A stretch of DNA of 12,573 nucleotides from Azoarcus sp. (GTDB taxonomy: Bacteria > Pseudomonadota > Gammaproteobacteria > Burkholderiales > Rhodocyclaceae), in assembly GCA_031258035.1 (NCBI GenBank), contig JAIRNL010000045.1, positions 1-12,573 of the forward strand, given 5' to 3'. Both the position numbers and the translations under genes were made by a program. Positions 4,955 through 12,397 of the stretch are shown one piece after another. Below the pieces are notes generated by a model. It searched no databases. It saw only the letters and a list, made by a program, of their open reading frames with translations, and had not been told where the DNA came from. How positions within the stretch are numbered: the first letter of the stretch is position 1; each line of letters starts with the position of its first letter.

Positions 4955-7489
4955 ATGTCTATGGATCGTCGTGATTTTCTGAAAGCCCAGGCCGTCGCCG
5001 CCGCTGCCGCGACCGCTGGTATCTCCCTTCCCGCCACGGTGGCCGCGGCGCCCGCCGACAGGTCGATTCGCTGGGACAAGATTCCCTGTCGTTTCTGCGG
5101 CACCGGCTGTTCGGTGCTGGCTGGCGTGCAGAACGGCAGGCTCGTCGCCACCCAGGGCGACCCGGACGCGCCGGTAAATCGCGGCCTGAACTGTATCAAG
5201 GGGTATTTCCTCTCCAAGATCATGTATGGCAAGGACAGGCTCACGCAGCCGCTGCTGCGCAAGAAAAACGGCAAATACGACAAGGAGGGCAATTTCACGC
5301 CCGTGTCGTGGGACGAAGCCTTCGACATCATGGCGGCGAAATGGAAGGAAGCCCTGAAGAGCGCCGGCCCCGCCGCCGTTGCGATGTTCGGCTCCGGGCA
5401 ATGGACGATCTGGGAAGGCTATGCCGCCGCGAAGCTGATGAAGGCCGGCTTCCGCTCCAACAATCTCGACCCCAATGCCCGCCACTGCATGGCGTCCGCC
5501 GTGGTCGGTTTCATCCGGACTTTCGGCATCGACGAGCCGATGGGCTGCTACGACGACATCGAGAACGCCGACGCTTTCGTGCTCTGGGGTTCCAACATGG
5601 CCGAGATGCACCCGGTGCTGTGGTCGCGCGTCACCGACCGCCGCCTGACCCATGAAAAAAGCGAAGTCCATGTGCTGTCGACTTTCGAGCACCGCTCCTT
5701 CGAGTTGGCCGACAACCCGATGATCTTCAAGCCGCAAACCGATCTGGCGATCCTGAACTACCTCTGCAACCACATCATCCAGTCGAAGAAAGTCGACATG
5801 GATTTCATCGGCAAACACGTCAACTTCAAGAAAGGCGCGACCGACATCGGTTACGGCCTGCGGCCCAACAACCCGCTCGAACAAAAGGCCACCAGCAATG
5901 GCTACGAGGGGCCGGACGGCAAACCCAAAGGCGACGCGGGCGCCGCCGAAGGCATCAGCTTCGAGGATTTCGCCAGCTTCGTGTCCGAATACACGCTGGA
6001 GAAAACCGTCGCGCTCTCCGGAGTGCCCGCCGAAAACCTGCAAAAACTCGCCGAGCTGTACGCCGACCCGACGAAGAAAATCGTCTCTTTCTGGACGATG
6101 GGCGTCAACCAGCACACGCGCGGCACCTGGGTCAACAACATGATCTACAACGTGCACCTGCTCACCGGCAAGATTTCCAAACCCGGCAACGGCCCCTTCT
6201 CGCTGACCGGACAACCGTCCGCCTGCGGCACCGCGCGAGAAGTCGGCACCTTCGCGCACCGCCTGCCCGCCGACATGGTGGTCGGCAACCCGGCGCACCG
6301 GAAACGCGCGGAAACCGTCTGGCAATTGCCGGAAGGCACGATTCCCCCCAAGGTGGGCCTGCACGCCGTGGCGCAAAGCCGCGCCCTCAAGGACGGCAAG
6401 CTGAAGTGCTACTGGACGTCTACGACCAACAACATGCAGGCCGGGCCAAACATCAACGACGAAATCTACCCCGGCTGGCGCAACCCCGCGGCCTTCGTGG
6501 TGGTCTCCGACGTGTATCCCACGGTCTCGGCGATGGCGGCCGACCTGATCCTCCCCACGGCGATGTGGGCGGAAAAGGAAGGCGCCTACGGCAACGCCGA
6601 GCGGCGCACCCAATTCTGGCGCCAGCAGGTCAAGGCGCCAGGGGAGGCCCGCTCCGACCTGTGGCAATACATGGAGTTCGCCAAGCGTTTCAAGGTCGAG
6701 GAAGTCTGGCCCGCCGAACTCATCGACAAGAAGCCGGAATACCGGGGCAAGACGCTCTACGACGTGCTCTACGCCAACAAGGTCGTCGACAAATTCCCGA
6801 AGGAAGACGCCGCCGCCGTCAACGCGCACGCCATCGAGGGCTACACCAACGACGAATCCGAGTATTTCGGCTTCTACGTGCAAAAAGGGCTGTTCGAGGA
6901 ATACGCCGCCTTCGGCCGGGGCCATCACCACGATCTCGCGCCATTCGACATCTATCACAAGGCGCGCGGCCTGCGCTGGCCGGTGGTGAAGGGCAAGGAA
7001 ACGCTGTGGCGTTTCCGCAAGGGCTACGACCCTTATGTGACCGACGACGAAGTCAAGTTCTACGGCCACAAGGACGGCAAGGCGGTCATTTTCGCCCTGC
7101 CCTACCAGCCGCCCGTGGAAGCGCCGGACAAGGAATACGATTTGTGGATGTCCACCGGCCGGGTACTGGAACACTGGCACACCGGCTCCATGACCCAGCG
7201 CGTGCCCGAATTGCACCGCGCCGTGCCGGAAGCGGTCGTCTTCATGAATCCGGACGACGCCAGGACGCGCGGACTGCAACGGGGCATGAAGGTGAAGGTC
7301 ATTTCCCGCCGGGGCGAAATCACGCTGCAACTCGAAACGAGAGGACGCAACAAGCCGCCGCGCGGTCTGGTATTCGTGCCCTTCTTCGACGAGGCCAAGC
7401 TCGTGAACAAGCTCACGCTGGATGCCACCTGCCCGCTGTCCAAGGAAACGGATTTCAAGAAATGCGCGGTCAAGGTACTGCGGGCCTGA
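4955..7489 (+). CDS. napA: NapA, catalytic subunit of periplasmic nitrate reductase
   Basis: 844 residues (E. coli 828). Reduces nitrate to nitrite in the periplasm using Mo-bis-MGD and one 4Fe-4S cluster. ATG 4955 is chosen because GAGGAGG (4942-4948) lies six bases upstream; the in-frame ATG at 4925 lies inside napD and would push the Tat motif away from the N-terminus. Tat signal: RRDFLK at residues 5-10, an Ala-rich h-region, and a likely cut near residue 30. 4Fe-4S ligands are C45, C48, C52 and C80, with the conserved Lys after it in CIKGYF. The Mo-ligand Cys is C178 in DPNARHCMASAV. The C-terminal MGD-binding domain is seen with STGRVLEHWHTGSMTQ near 730-745. All key residues are present and the gene looks functional. 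It takes electrons from NapB. Confidence 0.98.
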   Translation: MSMDRRDFLKAQAVAAAAATAGISLPATVAAAPADRSIRWDKIPCRFCGTGCSVLAGVQNGRLVATQGDPDAPVNRGLNCIKGYFLSKIMYGKDRLTQPLLRKKNGKYDKEGNFTPVSWDEAFDIMAAKWKEALKSAGPAAVAMFGSGQWTIWEGYAAAKLMKAGFRSNNLDPNARHCMASAVVGFIRTFGIDEPMGCYDDIENADAFVLWGSNMAEMHPVLWSRVTDRRLTHEKSEVHVLSTFEHRSFELADNPMIFKPQTDLAILNYLCNHIIQSKKVDMDFIGKHVNFKKGATDIGYGLRPNNPLEQKATSNGYEGPDGKPKGDAGAAEGISFEDFASFVSEYTLEKTVALSGVPAENLQKLAELYADPTKKIVSFWTMGVNQHTRGTWVNNMIYNVHLLTGKISKPGNGPFSLTGQPSACGTAREVGTFAHRLPADMVVGNPAHRKRAETVWQLPEGTIPPKVGLHAVAQSRALKDGKLKCYWTSTTNNMQAGPNINDEIYPGWRNPAAFVVVSDVYPTVSAMAADLILPTAMWAEKEGAYGNAERRTQFWRQQVKAPGEARSDLWQYMEFAKRFKVEEVWPAELIDKKPEYRGKTLYDVLYANKVVDKFPKEDAAAVNAHAIEGYTNDESEYFGFYVQKGLFEEYAAFGRGHHHDLAPFDIYHKARGLRWPVVKGKETLWRFRKGYDPYVTDDEVKFYGHKDGKAVIFALPYQPPVEAPDKEYDLWMSTGRVLEHWHTGSMTQRVPELHRAVPEAVVFMNPDDARTRGLQRGMKVKVISRRGEITLQLETRGRNKPPRGLVFVPFFDEAKLVNKLTLDATCPLSKETDFKKCAVKVLRA

Positions 7490-7523
7490 CGCGCCCAGCG
7501 GACGAACGTCAGGGCACCCCGTC

Positions 7524-8420
7524 ATGAGCGTCGCCAGGCCCACCGATCGCGCCGATGCGCCGGAGAAACCCGCGGTTTCCCCGGCGCGCCGCAAGTTTCT
7601 TGCCGGCATGGCGGGCGCGGCGGGCGGCGGCTGTCTCATGGCGCTGGGCGTGGGCCTGTACGCCCGGCAAAACCGCGCCCTGGCCGCGCAGGCGCTGCGC
7701 CCGCCCGGCGCGCTGCCGGAAGGAGATTTCCTCGCCGCCTGTACACGCTGCGGCCTGTGCGTGCGCGCCTGTCCCTACGACACCCTGAAACTCGCCGCGC
7801 CCGGCGATCCCGTGCCGACGGGCACCCCCTATTTCACCGCCCGGGACATTCCCTGCGAGATGTGCGAGGACATCCCGTGCATCAAACCCTGTCCCACCGG
7901 GGCGCTCGACCCCGAACTCACCGACATCGCCGCCTCGCGCATGGGGCTGGCTGTACTGATCGACCACGAAACCTGTCTCAACTTCCTCGGCCTGCGCTGC
8001 GACGTGTGCTATCGCGTCTGTCCGGCGATCGACAAGGCCATCACGCTGGAAAGACAGCACAACGCCCGTTCCGACCGCCACGCCATGTTGCTGCCCACCG
8101 TGCATTCCGGGCATTGCACCGGCTGCGGCAAATGCGAGGCCGCCTGTGTGCTGGAAGAAGCCGCCATCAAGATATTGCCCGCCCCGCTGGCTCAGGGCAG
8201 ACTCGGCGAGCATTACCGCAAGGGCTGGGAAGAGCGGGAAAAACACGGCGGCTCGCTCATCGGCGAGCAGGTGGAACTACCCGTGCGCGGCCTGGAAGGC
8301 AAGCCCTACGGCGATTCGCGCGTCGGCGACGACGAATCGCCAAAGCCGGAACAAGAAGACCCCGCCGACGAACATCCGACGCCCTCGCATCCCGGCATCA
8401 ATTCGAGGTGGCAGCCATGA
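7524..8420 (+). CDS. napG: NapG, Tat-exported ferredoxin-type protein
   Basis: 298 residues (E. coli NapG 231). Periplasmic partner of NapH; the pair passes quinol electrons towards NapC/NapB-NapA. ATG 7524 lies 34 bases after napA, with a weak AGGG at 7511-7514. Tat signal: ARRKFLAG with twin Arg at 22-23, after an unusually long 21-residue n-region. Four 4Fe-4S motifs: cysteines 73/76/79/83, 111/114/119/123, 151/159/162/166 and 198/201/204/208. From about residue 255 an acidic, Pro/Glu/Asp-rich tail extends beyond the usual family end. The stop overlaps the napH ATG in ATGA. Confidence 0.95.
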   Translation: MSVARPTDRADAPEKPAVSPARRKFLAGMAGAAGGGCLMALGVGLYARQNRALAAQALRPPGALPEGDFLAACTRCGLCVRACPYDTLKLAAPGDPVPTGTPYFTARDIPCEMCEDIPCIKPCPTGALDPELTDIAASRMGLAVLIDHETCLNFLGLRCDVCYRVCPAIDKAITLERQHNARSDRHAMLLPTVHSGHCTGCGKCEAACVLEEAAIKILPAPLAQGRLGEHYRKGWEEREKHGGSLIGEQVELPVRGLEGKPYGDSRVGDDESPKPEQEDPADEHPTPSHPGINSRWQP

Positions 8421-9385
8421 GCCGCGCCGCGGGCAAGCCTCTCTCCCGCCCCGGCCAGGATGCCATTGCGCAAAAAGGCTGGCTCGCCGCGCACAAATGG
8501 CTGCTGCTGCGGCGCGTCTCGCAACTGGGCATCCTCGCGCTTTTCCTCATCGGGCCGTGTTTTCATCATTTCGCGCAGTGGTTTACCGCCAGCAGACACG
8601 CCGCCAGATGGCCGGCGGTCGCGGATCTGGTCGAAAAGATCCGGGAAAGCGGCGGTCTCTGGTTCGTCAAGGGCAACCTCGCCTCCAGCCTCACGCTCGA
8701 CGTCCTGCCGCTCACCGACCCCTATATCTTCCTGCAAATGCTCGCCGCCGGCTTCACGCCCGCCGCCACCGCCGTCACCGGCGCGGCGATCGTCGCGGTC
8801 TTCTACCTGCTCGTCGGCGGGCGCGTGTTCTGTTCGTGGGTATGCCCGGTCAACATGATCACCGACGCCGCCGCCTGGACGCGGCGGCGCTTCGGCATCC
8901 ATGCCAATCACGCCCCGCCCGCCAACACCCGCTACGGATTTCTCGCCGGCACCCTCATCGCGGCCGCCGTCACCGGCACGCTGGCCTGGGAATGGCTCAA
9001 CCCGGTGGCGATCGCCCATCGCGGCCTGATTTTCGGCATGGGCGCGGGCATCTGGTTCCTCGTCATCGTTTTCGTCTACGACCTGCTCTTCGCCCAACGC
9101 GGCTGGTGCGGACGCCTGTGCCCGATGGGCGCGTTCTACAGCCTGCTCGGCAAAACGGCGCTCTTGCGCGTCGCCGCGCCAAAGCGCGCCGCCTGCAACG
9201 ACTGCATGGACTGTTTCGCCGTTTGCCCGGAACCCCAGGTCATCCGGCCCGCGCTCAAAAAAGCGGGGCAGGAATCCCCTGTCATCCGCGCCGCCCTCTG
9301 TACAACCTGTGGCCGCTGCATCGACGTCTGCGGACAGAAGGTTTTCAGACTCACCCATCGTTTCGATCAAAGGAGTTCATCATGA
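8417..9385 (+). CDS. napH: NapH, membrane quinol-oxidising iron-sulfur protein
   Basis: 322 residues (E. coli 287). Polytopic inner-membrane protein; with NapG it forms a quinol dehydrogenase feeding Nap. Hydrophobic helices lie near 30-50, 108-133, 174-192 and 205-225. The two family CxxxCP motifs are FCSWVCP (138-144) and WCGRLCPMGA (230-239), followed by two cytoplasmic 4Fe-4S sites: cysteines 260/263/266/270 and 295/298/301/305. The loop after the first helix (about residues 50-85) seems some 30 residues longer than in E. coli NapH as I recall it. The start overlaps napG (ATGA) and the stop overlaps the napB start (ATGA). Confidence 0.95.
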   Translation: MSRAAGKPLSRPGQDAIAQKGWLAAHKWLLLRRVSQLGILALFLIGPCFHHFAQWFTASRHAARWPAVADLVEKIRESGGLWFVKGNLASSLTLDVLPLTDPYIFLQMLAAGFTPAATAVTGAAIVAVFYLLVGGRVFCSWVCPVNMITDAAAWTRRRFGIHANHAPPANTRYGFLAGTLIAAAVTGTLAWEWLNPVAIAHRGLIFGMGAGIWFLVIVFVYDLLFAQRGWCGRLCPMGAFYSLLGKTALLRVAAPKRAACNDCMDCFAVCPEPQVIRPALKKAGQESPVIRAALCTTCGRCIDVCGQKVFRLTHRFDQRSSS

Positions 9386-9843
9386 AAAGTCGTCTCCCTC
9401 GCACCCTCTCGACGGCCATACTGATGACCGGACTACTGCTGGCGTCCTGTCCTTCTTTCGGCGCCGACGACGGCGGCCTCGCCACCCTGCGCGGCGCGCC
9501 CATCCCGAAAACCGCTCCCGACACCGGCGACGCGCTCAAGAAAGCGATCGAAAGCGCCCCGCTGGAACGCGATTTCACCCAGCAGCCGCCGCTGGTGTCG
9601 CACGCGGTAGACAACTACCCCGTCACCAGGAACTTCAACAAGTGCCTGGATTGCCATTCCTGGGAAAACTACCGCAAGGAAAAAGCCACCAAAGTGTCGC
9701 AAAGCCACTTCCAAAGCGCCGACGGCAAGGAACTCCCCAATGTCTCGGCCCGGCGCTACTTCTGCCTGCAATGCCATGTGCCGCAGGTCGATGCCAAACC
9801 GCTGATCGCCAACACCTATCAACGCCCGAGCAGCGCGCGCTGA
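9382..9843 (+). CDS. napB: NapB, dihaem cytochrome c subunit of nitrate reductase
   Basis: 153 residues (E. coli 149). Small periplasmic electron-transfer subunit that passes electrons from NapC or NapGH to NapA. ATG 9382 has AAAGGAG (9369-9375) six bases upstream and overlaps the napH stop. Haem motifs are CLDCH (88-92) and CLQCH (128-132). Candidate distal ligands are H74 in LVSHAVDNYP and H109 in SQSHFQSADG, both in the family positions. The N-terminal signal peptide could be cut after SFG (residue 27), but LLASC at 19-23 is also an acceptable lipobox, so a lipid-anchored form is possible. Confidence 0.97.
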   Translation: MKSRLPRTLSTAILMTGLLLASCPSFGADDGGLATLRGAPIPKTAPDTGDALKKAIESAPLERDFTQQPPLVSHAVDNYPVTRNFNKCLDCHSWENYRKEKATKVSQSHFQSADGKELPNVSARRYFCLQCHVPQVDAKPLIANTYQRPSSAR

Positions 9844-9865
9844 ACCACACCGACAAGGCACATAA

Positions 9866-10495
9866 ATGAAGATCCCACTCCCATCCGGACGCTGGCGGCG
9901 GCGCGTCTCGACGAGCGTGCTCGCCGCCTTCATCCTCGGCATCGCGTTCCTGGCTATTTTCAACACGGCCCTGGACTGGACGAACCGCGAAGATTTCTGC
10001 CTTTCCTGTCACGAAATGGAAAACAACGTGTACAGGGAATACCAGACCACCATCCACTACACCAACCGCAGCGGCGTGCGGGCGGTGTGCGCGGACTGCC
10101 ATGTACCGAAAGAATTCCTGCCCAAGATCATCCGCAAGATCAAAGCGTCCGGTGAAGTGTGGCACACGCTCCTCGGCACCATCGACACACCGGAAAAATT
10201 CGATGCCAAACGCGCCCAACTGGCCCAGAACGAGTGGCGACGCATGAAAGCCAACGACTCGCGGGAATGCCGGAATTGCCATGACGCCAACGCCTTCGAC
10301 TACAGCCTGCAAGGCTATCGGGCCACCGACCGGCACATGGAAGCCCTGGGCAACGGCCAGACCTGCATCGACTGCCACAAGGGCATCTCCCACAAGCTGC
10401 CGGCAATCGACCAGGGCATCGGCGCCGCCAACCCAGCCAGCATCTCCGTGGACGTCTACCGCGCGACGGAAACAAAACCCGCGGCGGCGCAATGA
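9866..10495 (+). CDS. napC: NapC, tetrahaem membrane-anchored quinol dehydrogenase
   Basis: 209 residues of the NapC/NirT family. Anchored by one N-terminal helix (about 14-35) with its haem domain in the periplasm; it oxidises quinol and reduces NapB. Four CxxCH motifs: CLSCH (45-49), CADCH (75-79), CRNCH (135-139) and CIDCH (167-171). M51, just after the first motif, is in the place of the Met ligand described for NrfH-type haem 1. It starts 22 bases after napB, with AAGG at 9855-9858. It is the last nap gene; moaA follows without a visible terminator. Confidence 0.97.
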   Translation: MKIPLPSGRWRRRVSTSVLAAFILGIAFLAIFNTALDWTNREDFCLSCHEMENNVYREYQTTIHYTNRSGVRAVCADCHVPKEFLPKIIRKIKASGEVWHTLLGTIDTPEKFDAKRAQLAQNEWRRMKANDSRECRNCHDANAFDYSLQGYRATDRHMEALGNGQTCIDCHKGISHKLPAIDQGIGAANPASISVDVYRATETKPAAAQ

Positions 10496-10551
10496 GGATA
10501 GGTGTCACGGCAAGGCAACCTCACCAGCACCAACCAGGAACGAAGCACACG

Positions 10552-11595
10552 ATGCACGAGCGGCCCGAAAACCCGCCCTTCCTGGACAGTTTGCAGCGCC
10601 CTTTGCGCGATCTGCGCATTTCGGCGACGGATCGCTGCAACCTGCGCTGCACATACTGCATGCCGCGCGAAGTTTTCGGGCGCGAATTCGTCTTCCTGCC
10701 CCATGCCGATCTCCTGCGTTTCGAGGAGATCGAGCGCATCGCCCGCCAATGTGTCGCCCTGGGGGTATGCAAGATTCGCCTCTCCGGGGGCGAACCGCTG
10801 CTGCGCCACGGCATCGAGCGCCTGGTCGGGATGCTGGCTGAACTGCGCACCGAAGACGGCAAACCCATCGAGCTTGCCATGACCAGCAACGGCATCCTGC
10901 TGGCAAAAAAAGCGCGTGCCCTGAAAGAAGCCGGGCTCGCCCGCCTGAACATCAGCCTCGACGCATTGGACGAAACCATCTTCCATCGCATGAGCGGCGG
11001 CAACGTCCCGGTCGCCGCCGTACTCGACGGCATCGCCGCCGCCCAGGCGGCGGGACTGGCACCGCTCAAAATCAATACCGTTGTCAAGCGCGGCGTCAAT
11101 GAAAACGAAATCCTGCCGCTGATCCGCCGCTTTCGCCACACCGGCGTCATCGTGCGCTTCATCGAATTCATGGATGTCGGCCTCACCAACGGCTGGCTGC
11201 TCGACGACGTGGTCGCGGCGCACGAAATCCTGGCCCGAATCGACGCCGAATACCCGCTCCGACCCATCGCCGCCCGCTATCCGGGCGAAGTGGCGAAACG
11301 CTGGGAATTCACGGATGGCGGCGGCGAAATCGGCATCATCGCCTCGGTGACGCGGGCGTTCTGCCACGGCTGCGGACGCCTGCGCCTGTCTACGGACGGC
11401 AAACTCTTCACCTGCCTCTTCGCCGGCAAAGGCGTCGAGCTGCGCGGCACGCTGCGCGCCCGCGCCAGCGACGACGAACTGCGCCAGCGCATCGCCGCCG
11501 CCTGGCTCGGGCGCGAAGATCGCTACTCGCAATTGCGCCACGCGATGACCGAAGCCCCAGCCAGGAAAATCGAGATGTCTTATATTGGCGGCTGA
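10552..11595 (+). CDS. moaA: MoaA, GTP 3',8-cyclase (radical SAM)
   Basis: 347 residues from ATG 10552. Radical-SAM enzyme that converts GTP to 3',8-cyclo-7,8-dihydro-GTP, which MoaC turns into cPMP, the first Moco intermediate. N-terminal SAM cluster C29-x3-C33-x2-C36 in TDRCNLRCTYCMP; GGEP at 79-82; C-terminal substrate-binding cluster C271-x2-C274-x13-C288 in FCHGCGRLRLS; C-terminal Gly-Gly (346-347), which the family needs for activity. The usual Asn after the second C-terminal Cys is Gly here. An in-frame ATG at 10492 overlaps the napC stop and would add 20 residues, but the family normally starts close to the LRDLRIS motif. AGGA at 10536-10539 is a plausible if distant ribosome site. 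Confidence 0.95.
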   Translation: MHERPENPPFLDSLQRPLRDLRISATDRCNLRCTYCMPREVFGREFVFLPHADLLRFEEIERIARQCVALGVCKIRLSGGEPLLRHGIERLVGMLAELRTEDGKPIELAMTSNGILLAKKARALKEAGLARLNISLDALDETIFHRMSGGNVPVAAVLDGIAAAQAAGLAPLKINTVVKRGVNENEILPLIRRFRHTGVIVRFIEFMDVGLTNGWLLDDVVAAHEILARIDAEYPLRPIAARYPGEVAKRWEFTDGGGEIGIIASVTRAFCHGCGRLRLSTDGKLFTCLFAGKGVELRGTLRARASDDELRQRIAAAWLGREDRYSQLRHAMTEAPARKIEMSYIGG

Positions 11596-11617
11596 CCCCC
11601 CCGCCGCGTTTCTTGCG

Positions 11618-11623
11618 AAAGGA
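11618..11623 (+). promoter_or_regulatory. Ribosome binding site that sets the TTG start of moaC
   Basis: AAAGGA lies six bases before TTG 11630. It is the only good Shine-Dalgarno sequence near the point where MoaC homology begins, so it decides in favour of this non-ATG start. Confidence 0.6.
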
Positions 11624-11629
11624 CGTTTC

Positions 11630-12157
11630 TTGAACGAATCCGACGACCTGAGTCATTTTTCCGCTGCCGGACGCGCCCGCATGGTCGACGTCTCCGCCAA
11701 GGCGGAAAGCCGGCGCGCGGCGGTCGCCACCGGTCTCCTGCGCATGCGGCCGGCGACGCTGGAACGCATCCGCGCCGGCGAGATCGCCAAGGGCAACGTG
11801 CTCGCCGTCGCCGACGTCGCGGCGGTCATGGCCGCCAAACAGACCGCCCAGATGATTCCGATGTGCCACCACCTGCCGCTTGCCGGGGTCGAAGTCGAAT
11901 TCGAGGAAATCCTCGCCTCCGACGCCGAAGGCCGCGTCGGCATCGCCGTCCGGACGACCGTCTGCTGCCTCGGCCCCACCGGCGTCGAAATGGAAGCCCT
12001 GTGCGCCGCCGCCGCCGCCCTGCTGACCGTCTACGACATGTGCAAGGCCATCGACCGCGGCATGCGCATCGAGAACCTGCAACTGGAAGAAAAAAGCGGC
12101 GGCAGAACCGGCCTCTGGCGGCGCGCCGCCGACGCCGTCCGGGAGACGCCGCCGTGA
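11630..12157 (+). CDS. moaC: MoaC, cyclic pyranopterin monophosphate synthase
   Basis: 175 residues from a TTG start (E. coli MoaC 161). Converts the MoaA product to cPMP in the cytoplasm. An earlier in-frame TTG at 11585 overlaps moaA and lacks a ribosome site. From 11630 the protein reads NESDDLSHFSAAGRARMVDVSAK, colinear with the family start. Active-site marks are MCHHLPL near 78-84, TGVEMEAL (117-124), YDMCKA with D136 and K139, and EKSGG (154-158). The CHH triplet replaces the more usual CHP. It lies 34 bases after moaA; its stop overlaps the moaD GTG by three bases within GTGA. Confidence 0.95.
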   Translation: MNESDDLSHFSAAGRARMVDVSAKAESRRAAVATGLLRMRPATLERIRAGEIAKGNVLAVADVAAVMAAKQTAQMIPMCHHLPLAGVEVEFEEILASDAEGRVGIAVRTTVCCLGPTGVEMEALCAAAAALLTVYDMCKAIDRGMRIENLQLEEKSGGRTGLWRRAADAVRETPP

Positions 12158-12396
12158 TCCGGGTACTGTTTTTCGGCCCGGTGGCCGAGCGCATCGGCAT
12201 GAGCCAGCTCGAAATGGACTACCGCCCTGGCTTGCGTTGGCAGGACATCCGCGACGAACTGCGCGCGCGCCATCACGAAGCCTTTGAACTCGTTTCCATC
12301 GTGGCGGTCGATGGCAAGCGCGTCGACGAACGGGATACCCCCCCGCTTGCCGACGAAGCCGAAGTCGTCTTCATGTCCGCCTTTTCCGGAGGATGA
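12154..12396 (+). CDS. moaD: MoaD, molybdopterin synthase sulfur-carrier subunit
   Basis: 80 residues, ubiquitin-like fold (E. coli 81). Its C-terminal Gly-Gly is adenylated by MoeB and thiocarboxylated, then donates sulfur to cPMP in the complex with MoaE. Start is GTG 12154, overlapping the moaC stop as GTGA. Visible marks are IRVLFFGPVAERIG at the N-terminus, a central DERDTPPLADEAEVVFM stretch typical of the last strands, and the terminal SAFSGG. The codons for the final Gly-Gly double as the moaE ribosome binding site. Confidence 0.93.
   Translation: MIRVLFFGPVAERIGMSQLEMDYRPGLRWQDIRDELRARHHEAFELVSIVAVDGKRVDERDTPPLADEAEVVFMSAFSGG
12388..12393 (+). promoter_or_regulatory. moaE ribosome binding site inside the moaD Gly-Gly codons
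   Basis: GGAGGA is both the last two sense codons of moaD and a strong Shine-Dalgarno sequence. GGAGG ends five bases before ATG 12398. Confidence 0.75.
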
Positions 12397-12397
12397 A

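Noticed and set aside
4934..7639. Very long open frame on the minus strand across napA
   Set aside because: It mirrors napA, whose Tat signal, clusters and Mo-ligand are unmistakable. The antisense frame is open because of GC-rich third positions and has no recognisable domain.
10496..10551. Possible Moco riboswitch before moaA
   Set aside because: The gap is only 56 bases, far shorter than the known moaA leader element, and shows no strong stems.
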